64,000 nt of DNA, from positions 4,774,001-4,838,000 of the forward strand of contig JAGPNK010000001.1 of the NCBI GenBank assembly GCA_020746835.1, read 5' to 3'. A model generated the notes under the pieces. It had not been told where the DNA came from. It made no database searches and saw only the letters and a program-made list of their open reading frames with translations. The stretch comes from Stachybotrys elegans. Lineage: Eukaryota; Ascomycota; Sordariomycetes; Hypocreales; Stachybotryaceae. Within the stretch, counting starts at the first letter, position 1. Every line of letters begins with the position of its first letter. The position numbers and the translations under genes are program-made. Positions 34,895 through 46,494 of this stretch are shown here, one piece after another.

Positions 34895-37800
34895 TTAGCC
34901 CACACACAGCTTGTACGTCGCCACTTCGAAAGGTCGCAGCTTGATGGAGACCTCATTGTCCGAGACGGCGACGCCCTCGAGCTCGTCCTCGAGCAGGTTG
35001 GTCTTTGCAGCCTGCTTAATCTTAAAGTCTGCCTTGATGATGCCTCGGCTGTGCCCACCAAGCGACTCATAGATTCGCACTATAACGTGCTGGTTAGCCT
35101 CCACTGGATGGCTATCATCGCGAGCCACATCCTCATCGTTGTGCCCACGTTTGATGACGTCCAATACCAGTGAGTTGGAGGCGTCGACGTTGACGAGCTG
35201 GACAAATGGTTTCGACAGAACGTTGGCCAGAGGAGAGAAGGAAGGATGGTATTTGCGCTTCACGACCTTAAGTGGGCTGTTGAACTCATATGCCGCCTTC
35301 ACAGTAGTTGATGACAATGAGCCCAGATGAGGCAGGATGGCCCAGCGGATTGTATGGTGACCCATGTCGGCGTTCTCATCGGGGGCCTTGGGTGAGCGAA
35401 GCAGCGACAGTCGCATCATTTTGCCCGCAGTCGCAAACCCGTACTTGCTGTCGTTCAGAATCGAAACACCATAGTTGTGCTCGGACAGGTCGGCAAACTT
35501 GTGGCAGCAGACTTCAAACTTTGCCATATCCCAGCTGGTGTTGTAGTGTGTGGGCCTCTTGGTGATGCTGTAGGCCGTCTCGTACGAAGCTTCGGTGCTC
35601 ACGATGTTGACAGGGAACTCGACCTTGAGGAACTTGGAGTTTTCATGCCAGTCCACCTCGGCCCAGCACTCAATCCATGACTGCTCCCCCTCGAGAGCAG
35701 CGGAAAGGGAGATGAAGGACTTCATGCTGCTGTGCTCACTGATTCTGATATCCGTGGCCAGGGTAACCTTGTGAGGCTTCGTCTCATGTACGTAGGTTTT
35801 GCCATACTCCAATGGTCTCCGAGTGCCCAAGTGATAAACCTCGACGTCCCAAGCTTCCCAAAACAGGGGGATATCATCGAAGATGACAAACTTATTCGCC
35901 TCGCCACCCTCCACAATGACCTGCCGATCATTGGCGCGATCGTACAGCGATGTAATGCAGCCATTCTCAACGACGACGCGCAGTTGCTCGTTGACCAGGA
36001 CGTAGGCTCCCGGGGCGGTGACTGACAGCTGCACTGGCGGAGCACCGAATGTGGTAGTCAGCTTTTCAATGGGCAGCTGGATTCCGTCACCGCTAGCCAC
36101 ACCAGCCTCAGTGTCCGATAGCTCTACAATGGCCTTACGGGGCCAAGGCAAGGTATTGATCGCTGCCGCCTGGAGGACCGAGCCAACAGACTCACTTGAG
36201 ACACCGAAGATCTTGTATAGCTCTTCCTTAAGCCGGGCCCCGGTCTTGAATACCTTTTCATACAGCTAAAACAGGAAACGGTTAGATACGGTATTCATCC
36301 ATTCTGGGGTTCTTTGTTCATACCTTGTCCGAATCGTCGTAGCACATACCGATCGCACTGCCGGGAAGACAATCGTGGAACTGGCAAAGCAGAACAGCCT
36401 CCCACATGTCATCGATGGTTTCAGTTGGGTACTTATACGACTTGTCTTTCAAGGAGGCAATGGTGGCAAGCTGCTCTAGATCACGTAGCAGGAATTCTGC
36501 CTTGCGATTGTTGAGCTTGTTGTTGGCCTGAGTGGTGTAGGTACCGCGGTGAAGCTCAAAATAGAGCTCGCCGTACCACGTTGGGAAGTCGTCGGCCTTG
36601 GGAGCCAGTCGATCAAAGAAGTCATCAACAGTGAGGCCAAGTTTGAGCTTCGGAATGGCACCGATTGTGTTGCTGATGCCCGCGATTCGCCGGAGCTTCT
36701 CCAAGTGCTGCCAAGTCGGCCCGCCTCCACCATCACCCTTGCCGTAGACCAGAAGCGACGAGCTGTCAACCTGCATGGTTTTATGCTGGGTGATACTGCG
36801 CCTGAGATCACCAAAATTGGCTTCGGCGGTGTAGGTTTCTGAAGGTGGCATGTGGCAAATAACCTGGCTGCCGTCCGGGCTAACCCACATGAAAGTAGTA
36901 TGGGGGAAGTTGTTGATATTGTTCCAGCTTAGCTTCTGGGTCATGAAGCGATCCATCCCGGCGAGACGGCAGAGCTGGGGGAGCTGGCTAGAGTACCCAA
37001 AAGTATCAGGCAGCCAAAAGGTGCGGCATCGTTGACCGAATTCAGCCTTGAACAGCCGTTGACCATAGAAGAATTGACGAGATAGAGATTCACCACTGGG
37101 CATGTTGGTGTCGTGTTCCACCCAACTGCCGCCGATGGGGTGAAACTGGCCTTCCTTGACCTTGTTTTTGACACGCGCAAAGGCCTCGGGATAATATTGC
37201 TTGAGCCACTTGAACTGCTGAGCCTGAGAACAAGCAAAGTGTGCTTCTGGGTAACGGTCCATCAGATCACACTGGCTGGACCAGGAACGGGCCACCTTGC
37301 GCTTCGTCTCTGCCCAGGGCCACAGCCAGCAAGTGTCGATGTGGCAATGACCGATTCCAAAAACGACAGGGTCTTTTCCAGTTTCGTATACTCGGTGAGA
37401 GTCGACATCAGGGCCAATAACGGCCTGAGCAAGCTTTCGGCACTCGAGAATGGTGTCCTGTTTGTTGACTTGGAAAGTGTCGATGATCTTCATAGCAGTA
37501 GTCAAAGCCAGGTTCTGCTCGGCGGAGTTCTCGGGCAGCTCGCGGGCGGCATCGCCCAGTTCCCACATATCAAAGTAAAGCATTCGAGCAGGAACGTTGA
37601 CCGCGACAATCTCCGCCTTGGCCAGTGTGAAGTACTTGTTGGGGTCCGGTGCAGAGATGCCAGTTTTGCCGTTGGGGGCGTTTCCAAACATGCCATTGCA
37701 GGCCATCTCGATGTAAACAACATGCTCTTTGCCGTCGCGAAACGACTTGGGGATGATCCACTCGACTCTTTCGCCACCGCCAGTCAGACCTTGAAGGGGC

Positions 37801-38276
37801 ATGCCATCTTCAGTCCAGACCAAGCCTTCGTTGTTGGCGTCCCAGTGTAGCTCGAGCAGCTCCTGGTCCCTGATGTCCTTGGGGATTTTCAGCACCACCT
37901 TGAACCAATGCGTGGTCCAGGAAGGGCCAAACGAGGCGCCGACATGGGTCTGTTTGAATTCATGGCTCACTGCGTCGGCGAAGGTCGGGCGGTCTTTGCC
38001 GGGGGCGTCCCAGACATAGAGCTGAACGTGAGGCTCGCCAGAGTACTTGCCATTGTAGAGGTTGCTGGCAATGGTCAGTAAATAATCACAGCGGCCATCA
38101 CTTGTGAGCGGGAAGGCGGTCTAAACGTACGCCAGTAAATTGATCTTTTCGTACTGTCCAGGCTTGTAGAAGGGTTCGATGCGACCCTTGAGAATGCTGG
38201 CCTTTGGGACTCCGACAGGCTTCTCAACGAAGCGGGGGTAGGTCCTGTCAGGCCCTGAACCGTCTCCTCCACCCAT
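34895..38276 (-). CDS. ams1: Alpha-mannosidase, glycoside hydrolase family 38 (Ams1 type)
   Basis: Minus-strand exons are 38276-38131, 38064-36324 and 36265-34895 (1085 residues, close to yeast Ams1). The start is ATG of MGGGDGSGPDRTYPRF; a longer upstream frame is less family-like. There is no signal peptide, as expected for the class that reaches the vacuole from the cytosol by the Cvt pathway. GH38 signatures: zinc ligands in GIGHCHIDTCWLWPW (about 288 and 292), the nucleophile Asp in WLPDTFGYSSQLPQ (about 402), and QFHDCLPGSAIGMCYDDS before intron 2. The C-terminal half is the beta-rich GH38 region ending ATYKLCVG. The enzyme trims mannose from free oligosaccharides and degraded glycoproteins. 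Confidence 0.93.
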
Positions 38277-39934
38277 AGTCTGTTGGTGAGAGTCGCGCCC
38301 GGGCAATGACGAGGCCGATTGGTTTGATCGCTGTAGGTACGCGGCCAGCAGGAGCGGATTGCTCCGCACGGAATCCAGAGCTGGAGCGAGACTAGAAAAC
38401 GAGCAGAGCGGATTGTTATGGATATCTTTGATGTCGAACCTGCACAGCCAAAGTTGTGTAAGTTGAGCAGTTCGCGAAGCAAGAGGCGACAAAAGGACGA
38501 CTTGGGCGGGGGAAAAGGAAGAGGAGGAGGAGGAGGAACAAGAAGGTGGTGAGGTCAGGATACGATTTGCATCGGGCCAAGTTCAGCCGTGGTAGGATCA
38601 GAAAGCACGCGCGCGGATGGAATGGCTAAGAGCGGTCGAGGGACAGTGAGCGAACAGCTCCAAGGCCGCGTCCCCCAATCACCTATCCCCTCCTCGGCAA
38701 GGAATCCCAGTAGCTGCATCAGTTGGAGGGGCGATGCAACCACAAATCCCCAGACTCCTTCGGCAGAAGCGGGGACAGGAGGGGGCTACATTCTAGCAGC
38801 AAGCCACCTGACAGGACGCCAGAGCTTGGTATTGCTAGCTTCTCCAATGCTGCTCGGCCCAATCGATAACGAGCTGCCGATGTGGATGCTCGGTGGACCA
38901 GAGGGGGCGCGTGCCAGTCGGTGTGTTGGTTGTAGAAGATAGAAGATAGAAGATAGGTCTTGAGGATGCAAAAACAGTCTTGGTGTTGTTGACTTACCCC
39001 ATTTCCTTGGATAAATAGGCGTGTGCTGATACCGAGGACCCGGAGAAGGAGAAAATGACTGAATATGCAGCAAGAAGAGCCAGAGAAGATAGGGCTAAAT
39101 CAAAGCACCATATGGCCCATAATACGGCAGTTCAGATAACAGATGGTGAACCAGACAAGGTCAATGTCAATGGTGGCTTGGCAAAGAACAAGAACAAGGG
39201 AAGGCGAGCGATGGGCGCGAGGGGAAGTGGTTTATGTAACGTGGTAGATGAGGAAGGTTCCGACCAGGCACCTCCCTTTGGATCGCTGGTGGACATTGCC
39301 ACAGAAACAGTAAATAGTAAATCTTGATACTTCTGATCTGGCAAGTGCGACAACAGGCAAGTCTATCCAGATGCATTGTTCCACCGTGACTTCCCGACAG
39401 CAATCACTGCATAATTACCTACCTAATAGTACCTATATACTAGGCACGCCTAAGGTTTGCCGCTCGCCTTGCGTGGCTGGCGACAGCGCAGAACACCACC
39501 CGCGATCACTGCACAGAGCCAATAGTTTGACGCATTTGTTAATTATAACGACGTACATTCTGCTGGTGCCCGTAGCATGAGCATGTTACCATCAGGTGAA
39601 TGAAATCGGGACCAGAATTGGCGAACTTGGCTGAACACCGACTCCTCTATCGCGCCAACAGGGATGCTCACTAGACCACTAAAAATCTGTTCAGCGGTCT
39701 TGTTTACACATTCAGCTCCTCTACAAAATCGTTTGTAGGAGTCAAAGAATCATTGCGAGCGCACCGTTTGTCAAAGCCATCGAGACGACACTATTTCACT
39801 CTATTTAATGCACGCATCATCGCCTTCTCCCATGGACATGCTGTCTCACTCAGATACAACCTCTTCGTCTTGACCATCGCGAGATACATGCGAGCACCTC
39901 TCAGCCTCAACTCATCAACCACCCTCATATCCTT
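38277..39934. other. Divergent region between ams1 and msh1
   Basis: This spacer holds promoters for both flanking genes. Purine-rich gaggaggagg at about 38520-38541 is likely near the ams1 start region. A 7-bp tandem repeat (agaagat units) lies at 38933-38957. Longer open frames here are not family-like. I see no gene. Confidence 0.5.
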
Positions 39935-42874
39935 ATGCTCGGTGCTCATCGCGCCAATGGCCTCGTCATCCTCCGCAAGGATGTCGGCCGTGCCCTAGCA
40001 GCTCGTCCATCGGGCTACCACGGGCTCCTACAACGACCATGTCTAGACATCACCTTCACCCAGACCAGGAGCAAGAAGACCAGTACCGTTGTTAGGCTGT
40101 CAGACCTGCCGCAAGGTCCTCTTTCGCCGCAATCACTGCCTGCCTTGGCAACGGACCCCCAGGAGCCAGCATACCCAAAGGTCGTGCTTCAAGCACGCCA
40201 TCACATGCGCAAGTTCGACAACTGTGTCTTGTTGACTCGCGTCGGGGGATTCTATGAGCTGTATCTTGAGCACGCCGAGGAATATGGCCCTCTTCTCAAT
40301 CTTAAGGTGGCATCTAAGAAGACAAGCGCTGGGCCTGTGGCCATGGCTGGTTTCCCGTTTTTCCAGCTTGATCGCTTCCTCAAGATCTTGGTCCAGGATC
40401 TCAATCGCTTCGTCGCCGTCGCCGAGGAGTTCCCTAACGATGCTGCCGACAAGCTCAAATCAGGGGGTTTGATGCACGATAGACGGGTGTCTCGCATCAT
40501 CACCCCGGGTACGCTCATTGATGAGAACTTTATGGATCCCTATGCCAATAACTATGTCATGGCTATCCACGTGGAATCCGATACTGCTGGAGACGACTCG
40601 CCCGAGAAGTCCTCGAAGCCTGCAGCACTCACGCCAACACCGGATCCCGCCACAACTCTAGGCCTGGCCTGGATTGATCTCTCTACTGGCCACTTCTTTA
40701 CGCAGCCCACAACGATGGCTTCGCTTGCATCGACTCTCTCACGAATATCCCCCCGAGAAGTGATTCTCGACCAAGCTCTAGAATCCCAAAAGGAACATGA
40801 TATTTTTCGCGTCCTGGCCGAAGATAAATACCTAATCACGTACTCGCCGCCTGGGAAGCTGGTTGAGTTTTCTGAATGGGCTCCCTTCCTTGAGTCAGAC
40901 GTGCCAAAACCCTCTCGAAACTCCTTCACAGAAGAAGAATTACTTGCCGGTGATCTTGCCATAAATTATGTCAAGGATCGATTGCAGGGACTGAGCATGA
41001 AACTCCAGGTGCCCCAACGCTACCAGCCCGCCCAAGTCATGAATATTGACAAGAATAGTCTACGGTCTCTGGAGATCAAGCAGACAGTTCGTGACGGGAC
41101 CTTCCGTGGCAGTCTTCTCCACGCTATCCGACGAACGGTAACCAAGAGCGGAGCCAGGCTTCTCAACGAATGGTTGAGCTCGCCTTCGACGTCTCTCGGG
41201 GTCATCAACGATAGACTGGACCTAGTCGCTTACTTCGTAGAGGCTGAGGACCTGCGCGACTCTATCGTTCAATTGCTCCGGCAGGTCCATGACTCCCAGC
41301 GCCTTGTTCAAAAGTTTGCCCTTGGCCGTGGTGATCCAGATGACCTGCTTTCGTTGGCGCATACCATAAAAGCAACCCATGAAATAATGGTCCTTCTGGA
41401 GAAAAGCAAAACTCCAAACGCTGAAGCCTCTTCGCGCACATCACTAGATAAACTTATCGGTCGAATGAAACTCAGAGAGGCTCTCAATCTCGCAAAACGG
41501 ATTGCGAACGCCATTGATGAAGAAGGCATCATGCATCAGCATGAAACAGAAGACTCCCAAGCCAATCAAATGTTGGCTCTTGCAGAAGGCATTGCCACCT
41601 CTCAAGGCTCAGAGGAAGATGTCTCGCTATTGCCAAAGGGAAAGAGAAAGCGCGAACCTACGTCTATCAAGGAACACTACGCCGAAGACAACGAGTCATG
41701 GATTATGAAGCCCAAAGCCAGCACTGTCCTCAAGCGCCTGCACGAGCAGCTATCTGCCTTGTTTGACGAGAAGACCGCACTAATCGAGGACCTGCGAAAG
41801 CGACTTGGTGCCCCGAGCCTCACACTTCGATGGTCGCCGGGACTTGGGCATATTGCACATATAAAAGGGAAAGATGCAAGAAATCTCAACGAGCATAAAG
41901 CGCTCTCCTCCAGCAAAAGCACCCGCTCACTTGATCTTCCGGAGTGGACTGCGCTGGGCCAGCAGATGGACCAGGTTCGGAACCAGATCCGCTCCGAGGA
42001 GCAGCGAGTCTTCCAATCCCTCCGCGAACTGGTCGTGAAGAACTTGGTCAAGCTGCGCAGGAACTCCACAGTGCTGGACGAGCTCGATATCGCAACGTCC
42101 TTCGCCAAGCTCGCGGTTCAACAGCAGCTCGTCCGTCCCGTTCTCGACAGCTCGACATGCCACACCATTATCGGCGGCCGCCATCCTACTGTGGAGGGAG
42201 GCTTGTATGAGCAAGGCCGGAATTTTGTCAAGAACGATTGCCTGGTCGGGTCACCAACGGACGGCCGGCTTTGGTTCATCACTGGACCCAACATGGCTGG
42301 CAAGAGTACTTTTCTTCGACAGAACGCTCTGATTACCATCATGGCTCAGATGGGATGTTATGTCCCAGCCTCCTATGCCAAGATTGGAATTGTTGATGCC
42401 ATCTTCAGCCGAGTAGGCTCTGCCGACGACCTGTATCGAGACCAGAGCACCTTCATGGTGGAGATGTTGGAGACGGCACAAATTCTCAGTCAGGCCACAC
42501 CGAAATCATTCGTCATCATGGATGAGATAGGACGGGGAACTACGCCAGAGGATGGGACAGCTGTGTCATTCGCCTGCCTCCATCACTTGGTCACGATCAA
42601 CAAATGCAGGACCCTGTTTGCAACGCACTTCCACGAGGTAGCTGACCTCGCCACAAAGGAAGGGTTCTGCGACACCACAAATGGTACGGTCCAAATGTAC
42701 TGTACGGACGTGGAAGAGGATGACGAAGGCGGGTTTGTCTACATCCACAAACTACGCAAGGGCATTAATCGCAAGAGCCACGCGCTCAAAGTTGCGAGTC
42801 TGGCTAGGCTGCCCCAACATGCCATTGACATAGCAAGCAAGGTTCTAGGCACAAACGAGAATGCCAATCACTAA
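39935..42874 (+). CDS. msh1: Mitochondrial MutS homologue Msh1
   Basis: Single exon, 979 residues. The N-terminus (MLGAHRANGLVILRKDVGRA and onward) is rich in Arg and poor in acids, like a mitochondrial presequence. MutS domain I carries the mismatch-contacting motif in GGFYELY (Phe about 106, Glu about 108). The core and lever regions follow (TKSGARLLNEWL). The ATPase has Walker A GPNMAGKST (about 784-792), ASYAKIGIVDAIFSRVGSAD, and Walker B FVIMDEIGRGTT (Asp/Glu about 863-864), then THFHEVADLA. The Phe-x-Glu motif and presequence separate it from nuclear Msh proteins other than Msh6. Msh1 protects mitochondrial DNA. An alternative ATG at about 39889 is in another frame, so 39935 is preferred. 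Confidence 0.93.
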   Translation: MLGAHRANGLVILRKDVGRALAARPSGYHGLLQRPCLDITFTQTRSKKTSTVVRLSDLPQGPLSPQSLPALATDPQEPAYPKVVLQARHHMRKFDNCVLLTRVGGFYELYLEHAEEYGPLLNLKVASKKTSAGPVAMAGFPFFQLDRFLKILVQDLNRFVAVAEEFPNDAADKLKSGGLMHDRRVSRIITPGTLIDENFMDPYANNYVMAIHVESDTAGDDSPEKSSKPAALTPTPDPATTLGLAWIDLSTGHFFTQPTTMASLASTLSRISPREVILDQALESQKEHDIFRVLAEDKYLITYSPPGKLVEFSEWAPFLESDVPKPSRNSFTEEELLAGDLAINYVKDRLQGLSMKLQVPQRYQPAQVMNIDKNSLRSLEIKQTVRDGTFRGSLLHAIRRTVTKSGARLLNEWLSSPSTSLGVINDRLDLVAYFVEAEDLRDSIVQLLRQVHDSQRLVQKFALGRGDPDDLLSLAHTIKATHEIMVLLEKSKTPNAEASSRTSLDKLIGRMKLREALNLAKRIANAIDEEGIMHQHETEDSQANQMLALAEGIATSQGSEEDVSLLPKGKRKREPTSIKEHYAEDNESWIMKPKASTVLKRLHEQLSALFDEKTALIEDLRKRLGAPSLTLRWSPGLGHIAHIKGKDARNLNEHKALSSSKSTRSLDLPEWTALGQQMDQVRNQIRSEEQRVFQSLRELVVKNLVKLRRNSTVLDELDIATSFAKLAVQQQLVRPVLDSSTCHTIIGGRHPTVEGGLYEQGRNFVKNDCLVGSPTDGRLWFITGPNMAGKSTFLRQNALITIMAQMGCYVPASYAKIGIVDAIFSRVGSADDLYRDQSTFMVEMLETAQILSQATPKSFVIMDEIGRGTTPEDGTAVSFACLHHLVTINKCRTLFATHFHEVADLATKEGFCDTTNGTVQMYCTDVEEDDEGGFVYIHKLRKGINRKSHALKVASLARLPQHAIDIASKVLGTNENANH

Positions 42875-43317
42875 ATGGCGAGAGGAATACTGTACGATCA
42901 AGCAGGAAGGAAGTATCTGTAACTTGTAACCAGTTAGCTTGTATTCATAGAATAATGGTCAAGAAATAAACGTCTGGTAGAGTTTGGAGTCATAGGGTGG
43001 TGTGTGTATGTAGTCATCAGAAGATTCAGGGTTAAAAAGCTCATGATGTTTTGTATAATCATCCAGAATGGTGGAGTGAAAAGAGACATGTTGGACTAAC
43101 CTTTTGGTTTGGAATGGCGCACCGGGCGTCATTCACATGATAGAGCAGCAGATGTTGGATGGGAATATTCGTCAGTATTCGTTTCTCATGTGACCACTGC
43201 CACAGGCTCAATTGACCAGTGCGCGACCTATGTACCCCTTTTGAAAAGTCCAAGAACCGCAGACCCAGTAACCGGAGCCTTGAAAACCGACCCAATACCG
43301 TTATCGTTATTGTTTGT
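42875..43317. other. Convergent 3' spacer
   Basis: This is the 3' flank of msh1 and of the ribosomal P0 gene. It is A/T-rich with aataaa at about 42964-42969 on the plus strand, a plausible polyadenylation signal for msh1. No gene is seen. Confidence 0.5.
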
Positions 43318-44403
43318 TTAGTCACTGCAGCATCTGTTAGCTCGCGATCGGCGAAATGGCCATCTTGGGGGGGTTGACATACAAGAGACCGAAGCCCATG
43401 TCCTCATCGGACTCCTCCTCGGACTCCTCCTTCTCAGCGGCAGCGGGAGCGGCATCACCACCACCGGAACCACCAGCGGCGGCAGCGGGAGCGGAGGAAG
43501 CGTAGGCATCGGGGTTGGCAATGCGGTCCTTGAGCTCCTCAATCTCGGGCCAGCTGATCTCGGTCTCGATGGCAGCAGACAGGACGTTCTTGTAGGAGTT
43601 GACGAGAGAGTGCATGATGGAGGGGAGGGTAGGGAAGCTGATGGCCAGGGAGATGGTGGCAATGGTGGTGATGGCGGTGCTGAAGCTCTTGAGGAGCTGC
43701 TCCTCACCAATGTCCAGAAGCTCAGGGGGGAAGGTCTGGCCCTCGTCGTAGACCTGAGCGATACCAAGACCGTAGGTGAAGGGAGAGATGTTGAGCATGT
43801 TGAGCAGGGTGGCCTCGGAGGGACCGACCTTGTTGCCGGCCTCGACGAGCTTCAGATCGGTGGTAATTTCAATGGTACCACGGGCGATCTTGGTGGGGAC
43901 ACCGAGAGCCTGGAAGAAAGAGGTCTTGCCGGGTTCCATACCGGTGTTTCCAGCGGGAACCCAGACATCGGCAGGGGCGACGGCACCGGCACGAGCGGGA
44001 GCAGCGACACGGTTGGACAGGATCTTGTCACGGATATCCTTGAGCTCGGAGTTGGTGAAGACGAAACCAACGTTGCCCCTGACGAAAGGCAGGAGACGTT
44101 CGTACTCGGGGGTGTCGGTGATGAAGGTCCTCAGGGCACGGCGAACCTGGGGAAGACGGTCAGCAAGGGGGATTTCTGAGAAGAGAAAAAGGCAGAGGAG
44201 CGCACGCGGCACTCTTCTCAGGCGCATCGTACCATGGTGTTCTTGCCCATCAGGACAACGGCCTGACCACGCAGAGCGTGTCGGATCTCGTGCATCTGCT
44301 GAGAGCTGACATTGTCGACGGTGACAATGAAGATGGACTTGTAGCTCTCGAGCAGCGTCTTCAGCTTATCGAAGTAGCCGGACTTGTTCTTGGAGCCCCC
44401 CAT
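43318..44403 (-). CDS. rpp0: 60S acidic ribosomal stalk protein P0
   Basis: Minus-strand exons are 44403-44233, 44146-43383 and 43324-43318 (313 residues). The N-terminal L10-like domain starts [31 protein letters not shown] is restored across intron 1. The rRNA- and P1/P2-binding regions follow, then an Ala/Gly hinge and the acidic tail [11 protein letters not shown]. The open frame in exon 2 runs on into LYVNPPKM and beyond. A GTATGT donor after TT, a CTAAC branch and TGCAG acceptor instead give TT-T GAC TAA. That restores the universal FD-stop ending that contacts translation GTPases. The last coding exon is therefore only 7 nt. P0 anchors the P1/P2 dimers on the large subunit. Confidence 0.93.
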
Positions 44404-44766
44404 ATCTTCTTATTTATGAAGGTAGGATATTTAAGGGCGGTTTTGCTGGTATCGCGATGGATTGTAGTTGGGGATGCAAGAAACAGGTCGGCTGGGATTT
44501 CGAGAAGAAATGATAAAATGTGTGTGCTCAAAGTGCCATACCGCTTAGGGCTTGCTGGGGCTAGCCGATTTGGGGCAAGCTTGAGGCTGCTCCAGCAGGT
44601 GGGGCAGGATTTCTGCACTCCAAAAAGATACATTGTTACAAGTACCTTTTTGACGGATGGAGTGAAAGACTCAAGATATTTCTTGGTGAGTTTTTGCGCC
44701 TTGCGTCTCATTGAGGAATATACTTGCGGGACTGTCGCCAGGACGCGGCGCACATCAAAGGCAGCA
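44404..44766. promoter_or_regulatory. Bidirectional promoter of rpp0 and trm82
   Basis: The two translation starts face away from each other 363 bp apart. The strand holds tttatttatgaagg by the P0 start and ccgatttggggcaag in the middle. No supported frame exists here, so both promoters and leaders must share it. Confidence 0.6.
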
Positions 44767-46494
44767 ATGAAGATCCCATACAACAGACTTCATGTCCACA
44801 GAGACATTGTCTTCGCCGCGCGTGGAGGCAAGATTCACACCTTCAGCCTGCAGGACGGCCGTCATATATCGACATGGCAACATCCAGACGTTGAAAAGGT
44901 AGCAAAGGCCATTGAGTCCAATGCGAAAGCCGAGGCAGAAGCTGCTGAGAAGGAGCATGCACTGGCTGCGCATCAGGTTGCCGGACCCACGCCAGAGGAG
45001 GATGAGCCACCAGCCAAGAAGCAGAAGCTCGCATCAGGTGCAGAGAGTGAGGTCCAGCCTGAGGAGCCCGAGAATGATGCTGCCAAACCCAAGAGCAACG
45101 GAAAGAAGGATAAGAAGAAGGGGAAGCAGGGTGGTGAGAACAAGCGTACTGTGTCTCGTGTGCCAGACCGCCCGGTCATCACACATTTGACCAGTGATGC
45201 TGAGGGGAAAAGCCTGGTTGCTGTCACTGGCCACGACAAGAACATATGGGTCTTCGATCATGACGGCGAGGGAAACATCACCCAATTCAGTCAAAGGTAC
45301 ATTTACTCCTCAACTTTGACACCGCAAAGACTTACACCGTATTAGGACCATGCCCAAGCGCCCAAGCGCCGTGGTAGTCGGCCCTGATTCTCAAATCATC
45401 TGTGCTGATAAGTTTGGAGACGTCTATGCCCTCCCCTTGCGAGGCACGACTTCCGTCGGACCCCGGGTGGGCACGCCTCAGTCTACATCAAGTGCTCCCA
45501 TCAAGCCAGCGGCCAGTGCCCTTACTGTCCACTCGAAGCGCAATCTACGTGCTTTGTCGGAGCAGCAGAAGAGGATAGAGCTCGCCAGCCGAAGCAAGGG
45601 TGACGCGTCGGACACCAAGTCAGATGAGCCCAACTTTGAGCTGACCCTACTTCTGGGACATGTCTCCATGCTCACGGCCATGGCCCTGGCCGAGGCAGAG
45701 GGGCGGAGATATATTGTCACGGCTGATCGCGATGAGCACATCCGAGTGTCGAGATATCTGCCGCAGGCCTACGTCATTGAGGGTTTCTGCCTCGGCCACA
45801 AGAATTTTGTGAGCGACATGACGATACCGGTAGGCAAGGGCCAGCTTCTGGTATCTGGAGGCGGCGATGAAGAGCTTCACGTATGGGATTGGAAGTCGGG
45901 TCAGCTGTTGTCCAAAACGAATGTTTTGTCGCTGGCAAAAGAGATTGCGCCGGAGACAAGCAAGGTGGCGATTGTAGGCCTCAACTCATTGGTTTTCCCC
46001 TCTGAGGATGGCGATGTCTGTTACGTCCTTGCCATATGCGAAGGGTAAGAAGGATCAGCATGTTCGTTGTTCGCAGCTAACTGGGCGACAGTATCAACGC
46101 CATTTTCTCCTGGCAAGTTACCGATGAAAATACTCTGAACCACCCCGGAATTATCCAGCTACCCGGCAAGCCTCTGCACCTCACTATTGCGACCGCCGAG
46201 GGTGCTCCCCCCAAGATTCTTACAGCCGTTGACCCTGGTGCGGAGGGCAAAGCCAAGAGTCTTCATGTCTTCACCCTCCTCCAGAATGAGGGCAGGATCG
46301 CAGTTGACCAGGACGTCACGGTTCACGACACAACACTGGAAGCCGGTGAGATGGAGGTACCAGAGGCCGAGGTGCAAAGCCTGCTGTACAACACCGAGAG
46401 TCTGCGGAAACAGTCTGCTGAGGCTGATGAGACGGGCGAGGCGGTTGAGCCTGTGGAGGAAGCCCAGGAAGATTCGAGCGTAATGGAGGAGTGA
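44767..46494 (+). CDS. trm82: tRNA (guanine-N7)-methyltransferase non-catalytic subunit Trm82 (WD40)
   Basis: Exons are 44767-45296, 45346-46044 and 46092-46494 (543 residues). WD40-type blades are visible: HRDIVFAARGGKIHTFSL, ITHLTSDAEGKSLVAVTGHD then NIWVFD, VVVGPDSQIICADKFGDVYA, LLGHVSMLTAMAL, YIVTADRDEHIRVSRY, and LVSGGGDEELHVWDW. The FCLGHKNFVSDM block is typical of Trm82. A Lys-rich insert (KKDKKKGKQ) interrupts blade 1. Trm82 binds the catalytic subunit Trm8, and the pair makes m7G46 in tRNA. The C-terminal 60 residues are acidic. Introns are 49 and 47 nt. Confidence 0.9.

Noticed and set aside
43610..44309. Plus-strand open frames of 177-189 codons
   Set aside because: They are antisense shadows of ribosomal P0, which has full family identity on the minus strand.
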